This document shows positions 56,404 to 64,000 of a stretch of DNA of 64,000 nucleotides, one piece after another. The DNA comes from Flavobacterium flabelliforme (GTDB taxonomy: Bacteria > Bacteroidota > Bacteroidia > Flavobacteriales > Flavobacteriaceae), in assembly GCF_017948675.1 (NCBI RefSeq), contig NZ_JAGFBU010000005.1, positions 62,001 through 126,000 of the forward strand, given 5' to 3'. Position numbers and translations under genes: made by a program. The notes beneath the pieces were generated by a model, which saw nothing but the letters and a program-made list of their open reading frames with translations, did not search any database and was not told the origin of the DNA. The stretch's first letter is position 1. Every line of letters starts with the position of its first letter.

Positions 56404-57519
56404 ATGAATTTAAAAATAGCAGTATTATCAGGAGACGGAATTGGTCCAGAGGTTATTTTACAAGCCAAAAAAGCATTAAACGCTATTGCAATCATTTATG
56501 ATCATGAGTTTGTATTTGAAGATGCTTTTATAGGCGCAATTGCTATAGAAAAAACAGGGAATCCTTTGCCAGAGCAAACCTTAAATCTTTGCTTGAACAC
56601 CGATGCTGTTTTATTTGGAACGGTTGGCGATGCAATTTATGATAATAATAGTAATAGCAAGTTAAATCCAATTTATGGATTGTTAAAATTAAGACAAGCA
56701 TTGGGTTTGTATGCTAACATCCGACCAATAAAACCTTACAAAGACTTACTTGATTTATCTCCATTAAAAAGAAAAATAATTGAGGATACTGATTTTGTGA
56801 TTTTTAGAGAAATTTCTGGTGGTTCTTATTTTTGTGAAAAAAAGATCAATGACCAAGGAACTGTAGCTTCAGATTTATGCGAATATACTGAAGAAGAAAT
56901 TATCAGAATTGCTCATTTAGCCTTTAGAGCAGCACAAAAAAGAAGAAATAAAGTAACTCTTGTAGATAAAGCTAGTATTCTGGAAACCTCTAGGTTGTGG
57001 AGAAAAACAGTAACTCAAATTGCTAAAGAATATCCAGAAGTTACACTAGAATTTTTACTTGTTGATAATGCAGCGATGCAAATTATTATTAATCCAAAAC
57101 AATTTGATGTGATTTTGACAGAGAATTTGTTTGGTGATATTTTATCCGATGAAGCGAGTGTTATCACAGGAGCTTTAGGCTTATTGCCTTCTGCTTCATT
57201 AGGGAATTCTAGTGTACTTTTTGAACCTATTCATGGTTCATTTCCTGAAGCTAGAAGAAAGAATATTGCCAATCCAATTGCTTCTGTTTTAGCTTCTGCA
57301 ATGCTTTTAGAGCATTTTGGTCTTCATCAGGAATCCAAAAAAGTGTACGAAGCTGTTCATAAAGCAATTGAACTCAATGTAGTTACTGCTGATTTGAATC
57401 CTTATTCAAAATTTGGAACAAATGAAGTAGGAGACTTTATTTCGAACTACATTTTAAGTAAAGACGACTTGTATTTTAAAAGCGATAATGTATATATCGG
57501 ACAATCGACTATAGTTTAA
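56404..57519 (+). CDS. leuB: 3-isopropylmalate dehydrogenase, divergent
   Basis: LeuB oxidises 3-isopropylmalate with NAD. The active-site residues are visible: LLKLRQALGLYANIRP (two Arg), IFREISGGSYF (Arg and Tyr), TLVDKASILETSRLWR (Lys), LLVDNAAMQIIINP and LFGDILSDEAS (Asp residues). Some usually constant positions differ. GLLKLRK is preceded by LNPIY in place of RPEQ, SYFC replaces IYFG, and the adenosine loop reads PIHGSFPEARRKNIANP. It should work, but may be a specialised copy. leuC and leuD, which encode the step between LeuA and LeuB, are not in this window. Confidence 0.88.
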   Translation: MNLKIAVLSGDGIGPEVILQAKKALNAIAIIYDHEFVFEDAFIGAIAIEKTGNPLPEQTLNLCLNTDAVLFGTVGDAIYDNNSNSKLNPIYGLLKLRQALGLYANIRPIKPYKDLLDLSPLKRKIIEDTDFVIFREISGGSYFCEKKINDQGTVASDLCEYTEEEIIRIAHLAFRAAQKRRNKVTLVDKASILETSRLWRKTVTQIAKEYPEVTLEFLLVDNAAMQIIINPKQFDVILTENLFGDILSDEASVITGALGLLPSASLGNSSVLFEPIHGSFPEARRKNIANPIASVLASAMLLEHFGLHQESKKVYEAVHKAIELNVVTADLNPYSKFGTNEVGDFISNYILSKDDLYFKSDNVYIGQSTIV

Positions 57520-57602
57520 AGATAAATTGTTAAAAAAGAGTATTAATAATTGATAATATGTTAATAATTGAGATTATGTTTTTTTTATTAAACAAGTAGT
57601 TC

Positions 57603-57610
57603 TACTTTCG
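57603..57610 (+). promoter_or_regulatory. Probable -7 box of the ilv operon leader
   Basis: TACTTTCG matches TAnnTTTG at all but one position and lies 20 bp before the leader-peptide start. A clear -33 box was not found. Confidence 0.45.
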
Positions 57611-57629
57611 CAGTGTAAAAAATAAACAA

Positions 57630-57704
57630 ATGCAAAACTCAATTATTATTTCTCTTATTATTATTGTCATTGTGGTAAACACATATGCAAGGGAAATGGT
57701 ATAG
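57630..57704 (+). CDS. Branched-chain amino-acid leader peptide (attenuator)
   Basis: A 24-codon frame starts at ATG 57630. After MQNS it runs IIISLIIIVIVV, that is twelve residues of which seven are Ile, one Leu and three Val, then NTYAREMV and a stop at 57702-57704. All amino acids in that run except Ser are the products of the downstream pathway. It follows a probable promoter and is followed by a terminator, then ilvD. A ribosome waiting at these codons would report shortage of isoleucine, valine or leucine. Confidence 0.85.
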   Translation: MQNSIIISLIIIVIVVNTYAREMV

Positions 57705-57725
57705 GTATAATTGAAAAATATATTT

Positions 57726-57757
57726 AAAACCTCCCATCATTTGGGAGGTTTTTTTTT
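57726..57757 (+). terminator. Attenuator terminator upstream of ilvD
   Basis: AAAACCTCCCA pairs with TGGGAGGTTTT around a 5-base loop, followed by a long T run. It lies 21 bp after the leader-peptide stop and 31 bp before ilvD. A competing pairing is possible: ATGGTATAGGT (57696-57706) with ACCTCCCAT (57729-57737), as two 4-bp helices, which would block the terminator. Confidence 0.8.
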
Positions 57758-57788
57758 GGAAAAAAATTAAAATACAAAATCAAATATA

Positions 57789-59462
57789 ATGGAATTAAAC
57801 AAGTACAGTAAAACAATAACTCAAGACGTAACACAACCTGCTGCACAAGCAATGCTCTACGGAATTGGTTTAACAGAAGACGATTTAAAGAAAGCGCAAG
57901 TAGGAATTGTGAGTATGGGTTATGAGGGAAATACTTGTAATATGCACCTTAATGATCTTGCAAAAGATGTAAAAAAAGGAGTGTGGAATGCTGATTTGGT
58001 GGGTTTAATTTTTAACACCATTGGAGTTAGTGACGGAATTTCAAATGGCACAGATGGAATGCGTTTCTCACTAGTTTCTAGAGATGTAATTGCTGATTCT
58101 ATAGAAACTGTTATGGGCGCACAATGGTATGACAGTTTAATTGCAATTCCAGGTTGTGACAAAAATATGCCAGGAGCCATAATGGCAATGGGAAGAGTAA
58201 ATCGTCCTGCAATTATGGTGTATGGAGGCACAATTCACTCCGGAAAATGGAAAGGAGAATCCTTAAATATTGTTTCAGCTTTTGAAGCTTTGGGAAAAAA
58301 ATTTAATAATACAATCACTGACGAAGACTTTAAAGGGGTAATTCAGAATGCTTGTCCAGGAGCTGGCGCTTGCGGCGGAATGTATACTGCAAACACTATG
58401 GCCTCTGCAATTGAAGCTTTGGGAATGAGTTTACCTTATAGTTCATCAAATCCAGCATTAAGTGATGAGAAAAAACAAGAGTGCGTTGCTGCTGGTAAAG
58501 CGATACGACTTTTGTTAGAAAAAGACATTAAACCTACCGATATCATGACTCGAAAAGCTTTTGAGAATGCGATTATGATGGTAGCCGTTCTGGGTGGATC
58601 AACTAATGCCGTGATGCATATTATTGCAATGGCGCATTCTGTAGACATCGAAATTACATTAAAAGATTTTCAAGATATAAGTAATAAAACACCTGTTTTA
58701 GCTGATTTAAAGCCAAGTGGGAAATACATGATGGAAGATTTACATCAAGTTGGTGGTGTTCCCGCAGTAATGAAATATTTATTAAAAGAAGGTTTGCTTC
58801 ATGGAGATTGTTTGACCGTTACAGGGAAAACAGTTGCTGAAAATTTAGCTTCTGTTCCCAATTTAAGTGATGGTCAAGAGGTAATTCATGAAATACAAAA
58901 AGCATTAAAACCTACAGGTAACATTCAAATTTTGTATGGAAATTTAGCTGAGGAAGGTTCTGTAGCAAAGATTAGTGGTAATGAAGGAGAATTTTTTGAA
59001 GGAGAAGCTATCGTTTTCGAAAGTGAATTTGAAGTTATTCCAGGAATTCAAAGTGGTTTGGTTCATCCTGGTAATGTAGTTGTTATTAGAAATTGTGGTC
59101 CAAAAGGTGGTCCTGGAATGCCCGAAATGCTCAAGCCAACTTCTGCTATTATGGGAGCTGGACTCGGCAATTCAGTTGCACTTATTACCGATGGTAGATT
59201 CTCTGGAGGTACACATGGTTTTGTTGTAGGGCATATTACTCCTGAAGCTTTTGATGGTGGAGGAATTGCACTCGTCAATAATGGTGATACAATTACTATA
59301 GATGCCAAAAATAATACAATCAATCTCAAAATTTCTGATGATGAATTTGCTGCTCGGAAAGCTCTTTGGGTTCAACCCGAATTAAAAGCGACTAAAGGCG
59401 TTTTGCTAAAATACGCTAGAGCTGTTTCAAGTGCGTCGACAGGTTGTGTCACCGACAAGTAA
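57789..59462 (+). CDS. ilvD: Dihydroxy-acid dehydratase
   Basis: IlvD removes water from dihydroxy acids in the valine and isoleucine pathways and carries an iron-sulfur cluster. Cluster-binding cysteines can be placed in [26 protein letters not shown] and [31 protein letters not shown] and [15 protein letters not shown] are family signatures. At 557 residues it is of normal length. It is the first enzyme gene after the attenuator. Confidence 0.96.
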   Translation: MELNKYSKTITQDVTQPAAQAMLYGIGLTEDDLKKAQVGIVSMGYEGNTCNMHLNDLAKDVKKGVWNADLVGLIFNTIGVSDGISNGTDGMRFSLVSRDVIADSIETVMGAQWYDSLIAIPGCDKNMPGAIMAMGRVNRPAIMVYGGTIHSGKWKGESLNIVSAFEALGKKFNNTITDEDFKGVIQNACPGAGACGGMYTANTMASAIEALGMSLPYSSSNPALSDEKKQECVAAGKAIRLLLEKDIKPTDIMTRKAFENAIMMVAVLGGSTNAVMHIIAMAHSVDIEITLKDFQDISNKTPVLADLKPSGKYMMEDLHQVGGVPAVMKYLLKEGLLHGDCLTVTGKTVAENLASVPNLSDGQEVIHEIQKALKPTGNIQILYGNLAEEGSVAKISGNEGEFFEGEAIVFESEFEVIPGIQSGLVHPGNVVVIRNCGPKGGPGMPEMLKPTSAIMGAGLGNSVALITDGRFSGGTHGFVVGHITPEAFDGGGIALVNNGDTITIDAKNNTINLKISDDEFAARKALWVQPELKATKGVLLKYARAVSSASTGCVTDK

Positions 59463-59518
59463 GTCAAAATAATTTTAATAAAATGAAATTTCAATAGGTT
59501 TGAAAATAAGATAAAAGG

Positions 59519-61216
59519 ATGAAAAATAATAAAATATCTGGTGCCGAAGCCGTTATACGTTGCTTGCTAGAAGAAGGTGTAGACTTGGTTTATGGATATC
59601 CCGGTGGAGCGATAATGCCAGTTTACGATGAATTATATAAATTTCAAGATCAATTGCATCATGTTTTGGTCCGACACGAACAAGGCGCAACCCACGCAGC
59701 ACAAGGCTTTGCGAGAGCAACTGGAAAAGTAGGAGTGGCAATTGCTACTTCAGGTCCAGGAGCCACTAATTTAGTAACAGGAATTGCAGATGCACAAATT
59801 GATTCTACACCAATGGTTTGTATTACGGGACAAGTTGGTAAACACTTATTGGGTTCAGATGCTTTTCAGGAAACAGATATTATTGGTATTTCGACTCCTG
59901 TGACCAAATGGAATTATCAAATAACCGAAGCTTCTGAAATTCCAGAAATAATGGCGAAAGCTTTTTTTATTGCCAAATCAGGTCGTCCAGGTCCTGTACT
60001 AATAGACATTACGAAAAATGCTCAATTTGACGAAATTGAATTTAGTTATAAAAAATGTACCAGCATTAGAAGTTATAATCCAAAGCCTACATTAGATTTC
60101 ACTAAAGTGAATGAAGCGGCTGCATTGATCAATGCTGCTAAAAAACCCTTTATAATTTTTGGGCAAGGTGTAATTCTTAGTGAAGCCGAAGCAGAGCTAA
60201 AAGAATTAGTTGAAAAATCAGGAATACCAACTGCTTGGACAATTTTAGGGCTTTCAGCATTGCCAACAGATCATCCCTTAAACGTAGGAATGGTTGGAAT
60301 GCATGGAAATTATGGTCCTAATGTTCTCACAAATGAATGTGATGTTCTTATTGCTTTGGGAATGCGTTTCGATGATCGAGTTACTGGTAATTTGGCCACT
60401 TATGCCAAGCAAGCAAAGGTTATTCATTTTGAAATTGATCCAGCTGAAGTTGATAAAAATGTTAAAACAGAAGTAGCCGTTTTAGCAGATTTGAAAGAGT
60501 CTTTGACTGCTTTGCTTCCAAAAATTAATAATAATAAGCACGAATCTTGGCACAATGAATTTAAAGAAAAATATCAAATTGAATTAGATCAGGTTATCAA
60601 TGAAGAGTTAAAGCCAACAAATGGTAAAGGAATTTCTATGGGAGAAACCATCGAAATGATTAATAAGCACTCTAATGGAGATGCCATTATGGTTTCGGAT
60701 GTGGGGCAACACCAAATGTTTGCTTGCCGTTACGCCAAATTCAATTCGACTAAAAGTAATGTAACATCAGGTGGTTTAGGAACAATGGGATTTGCTTTGC
60801 CAGCGGCAATTGGTGCTAAAATGGGAATGCCCAATCGCGAAGTGGTTGCTATAATTGGCGATGGTGGTTTTCAAATGACCATTCAGGAACTAGGAACCAT
60901 TTTTCAAACTAAAGTTCCGGTTAAAATTGTAGTGCTAAACAATGAGTTTTTAGGAATGGTTCGTCAATGGCAACAATTATTTTTTGACAAGCGATATGCC
61001 TCTACAGAGATGATAAATCCCAATTTTATAGCCATTGCTGAAGGCTATTACATTAAAGCAAAAAAAGTGACCAAACGAGAAGATCTTGATACAGCTGTCG
61101 CCGAAATGATGGCTTCAAAAGAATCCTATTTCTTAGAGGTTATGGTAGAAAAAGAAAATAACGTATTCCCAATGATCCCAACTGGAGCATCAGTTTCTGA
61201 TATCCGCTTAAGCTAA
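59519..61216 (+). CDS. ilvB: Acetolactate synthase, large subunit
   Basis: The thiamine diphosphate enzyme that makes acetolactate or acetohydroxybutyrate. YGYPGGAIMPVYDEL and VRHEQGATHAAQGFAR hold the catalytic Glu. GLGTMGFALPAAIGAKMG and IIGDGGFQMTIQELGT...VLNNEFLGMVRQWQ form the diphosphate-binding motif. At 565 residues it is complete. It follows ilvD by 56 bp and precedes ilvN by 4 bp. Confidence 0.96.
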   Translation: MKNNKISGAEAVIRCLLEEGVDLVYGYPGGAIMPVYDELYKFQDQLHHVLVRHEQGATHAAQGFARATGKVGVAIATSGPGATNLVTGIADAQIDSTPMVCITGQVGKHLLGSDAFQETDIIGISTPVTKWNYQITEASEIPEIMAKAFFIAKSGRPGPVLIDITKNAQFDEIEFSYKKCTSIRSYNPKPTLDFTKVNEAAALINAAKKPFIIFGQGVILSEAEAELKELVEKSGIPTAWTILGLSALPTDHPLNVGMVGMHGNYGPNVLTNECDVLIALGMRFDDRVTGNLATYAKQAKVIHFEIDPAEVDKNVKTEVAVLADLKESLTALLPKINNNKHESWHNEFKEKYQIELDQVINEELKPTNGKGISMGETIEMINKHSNGDAIMVSDVGQHQMFACRYAKFNSTKSNVTSGGLGTMGFALPAAIGAKMGMPNREVVAIIGDGGFQMTIQELGTIFQTKVPVKIVVLNNEFLGMVRQWQQLFFDKRYASTEMINPNFIAIAEGYYIKAKKVTKREDLDTAVAEMMASKESYFLEVMVEKENNVFPMIPTGASVSDIRLS

Positions 61217-61220
61217 TAGT

Positions 61221-61748
61221 ATGGAAAATAAAATATTCACCATTTCTGTTTATTCAGAAAACAACGTTGGCTTATTAAACAGAATATCTGGAATATTCTT
61301 GAAACGCCATATTAATATTTTGAGTTTAAATGTATCTGAATCTGAAATAGAAAATGTTTCGAGATTTATTATTGTGGTTGATACAACTGAAAAATGGGTT
61401 CAGAACATTGTGGGTCAAATTGAAAAACAAATAGAAGTCATCAAAGCATTTTATCATATTGATGAAGAAACAATTTTCTTAGAAAATGCTTTGTTTAAAA
61501 TTCAATCCAACCTTTTGTTTGACGAAAGAGAAATTCAAAATATCATTAAAGAAAGTCATTCAGAAATTGTTACCGTTGCAAGAGACTTTTTTGTGATTTC
61601 AAAATCAGGACAACGCAACGAAATAGAAGCGTTATACGATAAATTAAAGCCTTTTGGAATTATGCAATTTGTTCGTTCTGGAAGAATATCAGTTTCTAAA
61701 GAAAAAATGGAAATATCCTCTTTATTAGAAACATTAAGTAATCAATAG
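61221..61748 (+). CDS. ilvN: Acetolactate synthase, small regulatory subunit
   Basis: The N-terminal ACT domain (about residues 5-75; ISVYSENNVGLLNRISGIFLKRHINILSLNVSES) binds the inhibiting amino acid, usually valine. The C-terminal ALS_ss_C-like domain follows (FDEREIQNIIKESHSEIVTVARDFFVISKSGQRNEIEALYDKLKPFGIMQFVRSGRISV). At 175 residues the size is normal. It starts 4 bp after ilvB, so the two subunits are made together. Confidence 0.94.
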   Translation: MENKIFTISVYSENNVGLLNRISGIFLKRHINILSLNVSESEIENVSRFIIVVDTTEKWVQNIVGQIEKQIEVIKAFYHIDEETIFLENALFKIQSNLLFDEREIQNIIKESHSEIVTVARDFFVISKSGQRNEIEALYDKLKPFGIMQFVRSGRISVSKEKMEISSLLETLSNQ

Positions 61749-61750
61749 AA

Positions 61751-61779
61751 CCTTTTTATTGGAATTAAAAATAAGAAGG
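61751..61779 (+). other. Small hairpin between ilvN and ilvC
   Basis: CCTTTTTATT pairs with AATAAGAAGG with one G-U pair, around a 9-base loop. There is no T run, so it is more likely an RNA stability or processing feature than a terminator. Confidence 0.35.
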
Positions 61780-61819
61780 TATTTCAAAAATAAAACACAA
61801 AAACATTAAAATAGAAACA

Positions 61820-63289
61820 ATGGCAAATTATTTCAATTCATTACCACTTAGATTACAATTAGAACAATTAGGAGTTTGTGAATTCATGGATCAATCTGAA
61901 TTTTCAAATGGAACTAAAGCATTACAAGGAAAAAAAATTGTAATAGTGGGTTGTGGAGCTCAAGGTTTAAACCAAGGATTAAACATGAGAGATTCAGGTT
62001 TAGATATTTCGTATGCTTTGCGTGCTGATGCAATTACTGAGAAAAGAGCTTCTTTTAAAAATGCTTCTGATAATGGATTTAAAGTGGCAACTTATCAAGA
62101 ATTAATACCAACAGCTGACTTAGTTTGCAATCTTACTCCAGACAAACAACACACTTCTGTTGTGAATGCCATTATGCCATTGATGAAAAATGGTGCGACA
62201 TTAGCCTATTCACACGGTTTTAATATTGTAGAAGAAGGAATGCAAATTCGTAAGGATATCACCGTAATAATGTGCGCGCCAAAATGTCCAGGATCAGAAG
62301 TGAGAGAGGAATACAAAAGAGGTTTTGGAGTGCCAACATTAATCGCAGTTCACCCAGAAAATGATCCAAATGGTTTTGGTTTTGAACAAGCCAAAGCTTA
62401 TGCAGTAGCGACTGGCGGACATAAAGCAGGAGTTTTAAATTCTTCTTTTGTTGCTGAAGTAAAATCAGATTTAATGGGAGAACAAACCATCCTTTGCGGA
62501 ATGTTGCAAACAGGCTCAATATTATGTTTTGATAAAATGGTTGAAAAAGGAATCGAGCCTGCTTACGCTTCAAAATTAATTCAATATGGTTGGGAAACCA
62601 TTACGGAAGCCTTAAAGCATGGCGGAATTACCAATATGATGGATCGTTTGAATAACCCTTCAAAAATTGAAGCTTACCGATTAGCAGATGAATTAAAAGA
62701 TATATTGCGTCCGTTATTTCAAAAACACATGGATGACATCATATCTGGTGAATTTTCGAAAAATATGATGATCGATTGGTCTAATGATGATGTCAATTTA
62801 TTAAAATGGAGAGCTGCAACTGCAGAAACTAAATTTGAAAAAACCGCTCCAACAACAACGCCTATTTCTGAACAAGAATATTTTGATAATGGCGTTTTGA
62901 TGATTGCAATGGTTAAGGCAGGAGTAGAGTTAGCTTTTGAGACCATGACTGAAACTGGAATTATAGAGGAATCTGCTTATTATGAGTCCTTACATGAATT
63001 GCCATTGATTGCCAATACTGTGGCAAGAAAAAAATTATATGAAATGAATAGAATTATTTCGGATACAGCAGAATATGGTTGCTATTTATTTGATCATGCC
63101 TGCAAACCTTTATTAGCGGACTTTATGAAATCCATTGATACAAATGTGATTGGGAAACCTTTTTCTGACTCTAATGCAGTAGAAAACGCAGTTCTTATCG
63201 CCGTAAACAAAAGTATTCGTCAACATCCAATAGAAGAGGTTGGAGAATGGTTGAGAGAATCTATGACCGCAATGAAGAAAATAGGATAA
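61820..63289 (+). CDS. ilvC: Ketol-acid reductoisomerase, class II (long form)
   Basis: IlvC isomerises and reduces acetolactate with NADPH. The Rossmann motif [22 protein letters not shown] lies at about residues 38-60, followed by [15 protein letters not shown], whose Arg is in the cofactor loop. The two C-terminal knotted domains of the class II enzyme give 489 residues in place of the ~330 of class [15 protein letters not shown] and [22 protein letters not shown] hold metal ligands. It ends the ilv operon. Confidence 0.95.
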   Translation: MANYFNSLPLRLQLEQLGVCEFMDQSEFSNGTKALQGKKIVIVGCGAQGLNQGLNMRDSGLDISYALRADAITEKRASFKNASDNGFKVATYQELIPTADLVCNLTPDKQHTSVVNAIMPLMKNGATLAYSHGFNIVEEGMQIRKDITVIMCAPKCPGSEVREEYKRGFGVPTLIAVHPENDPNGFGFEQAKAYAVATGGHKAGVLNSSFVAEVKSDLMGEQTILCGMLQTGSILCFDKMVEKGIEPAYASKLIQYGWETITEALKHGGITNMMDRLNNPSKIEAYRLADELKDILRPLFQKHMDDIISGEFSKNMMIDWSNDDVNLLKWRAATAETKFEKTAPTTTPISEQEYFDNGVLMIAMVKAGVELAFETMTETGIIEESAYYESLHELPLIANTVARKKLYEMNRIISDTAEYGCYLFDHACKPLLADFMKSIDTNVIGKPFSDSNAVENAVLIAVNKSIRQHPIEEVGEWLRESMTAMKKIG

Positions 63290-63753
63290 CTTTTCAAAAA
63301 TTATATTTCACAATAAAAAAAATCGGGGATTAGCATTCTATGGTTTAGTACTATGTTGAATTAGTTAAGTTATTAAATCTAAAAACAAATGGAAGGCTTG
63401 TACATCCACTTAACTTTAAATGAGGTTATAGTTAAGTGGATTAATCCCTATTCTTGAAATTATTTAGGATAAGTCTAAAGAATATTATCTTTAGTTATTA
63501 AAAATAATTAGCTGATTTAAATCTTGTTAAAGCAACTTTTGTCTTTACAATATAAGCATACAGATACAAAACGAGAAAGAATTAAACTTTCTCGTTTTTT
63601 TATGCTTTCTTATTTGTTAGCGACTAAAAATCATCTAAATAGCTATTAAAAAACCCTGTTTATTTTGCTTGTATTTAGATTTGAATCATTATATATAATG
63701 CTGATAATTTTAAGAATAGCGCGAGATTTAATACTTTTATAAAAAATTTGAAT
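63290..63753. other. Intergenic region after ilvC
   Basis: No gene is seen. The only clear element is a terminator at 63571-63602, listed separately. Confidence 0.45.
63571..63602 (+). terminator. Terminator downstream of ilvC
   Basis: ACGAGAAAG pairs exactly with CTTTCTCGT around a 7-base loop and is followed by a T run. It is 282 bp after ilvC, so either the operon transcript has a long tail or an unrecognised small RNA lies between. Confidence 0.75.
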
Positions 63754-64000
63754 ATGAGCTACTACAAAATTGATAATCTAGAACAATATTTTAAACATTA
63801 CAATAAATCAGTTCGTGAACCTAGAAAATTTTGGGGTAAAATAGCACAAGAAAATTTTACTTGGTACCAACAATGGGATAAAGTTGTTGAGTTTGATATG
63901 GCAGAAGCAGATATTAAGTGGTTTACAGAAGCAAAAGTAAATATTGTAAAAAACTGTATCGATAGACATTTAGCTAAAAGAGGAGACAAAACTGCAATTA
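63754..64000 (+). CDS. acs: Acetyl-CoA synthetase, N-terminal part (cut by window end)
   Basis: The frame opens MSYYKIDNLEQYFKHYNKSV and continues with EPRKFWGKIAQENFTWYQQWDKVVEFD and AKVNIVKNCIDRHLAKRGDKTAI. These match the N-terminal ACAS_N region of acetate-CoA ligases. About 82 codons are visible out of an expected ~635. The catalytic core lies beyond the window. Confidence 0.85.
   Translation, partial: MSYYKIDNLEQYFKHYNKSVREPRKFWGKIAQENFTWYQQWDKVVEFDMAEADIKWFTEAKVNIVKNCIDRHLAKRGDKTAI

Overview
The window looks like a Bacteroidota chromosome, most likely Flavobacterium or a close relative. It is AT-rich. Start codons lack clear Shine-Dalgarno sequences, and several genes are preceded by the Bacteroidota -7 box TAnnTTTG. 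The gene content fits: a TonB-dependent receptor with a CarboxypepD-like domain, LytTR/LytS regulators, MacB-like permeases, a fused 2-oxoacid dehydrogenase E1 and a long class II IlvC. This placement comes from remembered family features, not from a database search.

Left arm, about 0-20 kb: a defence island. A type I restriction-modification operon (hsdM, a YhcG/DUF1016 nuclease, hsdS, two cargo genes, hsdR) fills 838-13449. hsdM is frameshifted near position 1235. Between hsdS and hsdR sit a nitrilase-fold protein and a 1005-aa SMC/RecF-like ATPase with a CxxC hook. I do not recognise this pair as a named system, and it is the best candidate here for something undescribed. Downstream are a membrane-anchored putative AbiC-like protein, a TcmP/Gp37-Gp68 (DUF5131) pair, a gene broken by an in-frame stop, a small ORF and the remnant of a serine recombinase. 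The yhcG gene holds three 45-bp in-frame repeats, each with a co-varying palindrome.

18.9-28 kb: a LytTR response regulator and LytS-type kinase divergent from a TonB receptor, then a secreted aspartyl protease and a membrane-bound AraC-type regulator. This stretch carries five copies, all in one orientation, of a ~123-bp intergenic repeat. Each copy has a hairpin whose stem varies in a compensated way, and each array ends at a different terminator-like hairpin.

28-43.3 kb: a membrane glycosyltransferase 2, then a two-component system of the NtrB/NtrC type divergent from an efflux operon. The operon is an HlyD-like adaptor, one LolD/MacB-like ATPase, three paralogous MacB/FtsX permeases in a row and a TolC-like outer-membrane protein. 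Tandem dyads and a possible sigma-54 promoter lie in the divergent gap.

43.3-55 kb: mostly housekeeping genes. They are an acyl-CoA oxidase-like enzyme, a transglutaminase-like membrane protein, a signal-less NMT1-like binding protein with a GNAT, a nucleoside phosphorylase, a SUI1/YciH factor, a 2OG-Fe(II) oxygenase, the fused E1 enzyme, two small proteins and a helical-repeat protein.

55-63.3 kb: branched-chain amino-acid synthesis, in the order leuA, leuB, ilvD, ilvB, ilvN, ilvC. leuC and leuD are not in the window. ilvD is preceded by a 24-codon leader peptide packed with Ile, Leu and Val codons and then a strong terminator, which is the layout of a transcription attenuator. The window ends inside an acetyl-CoA synthetase gene.
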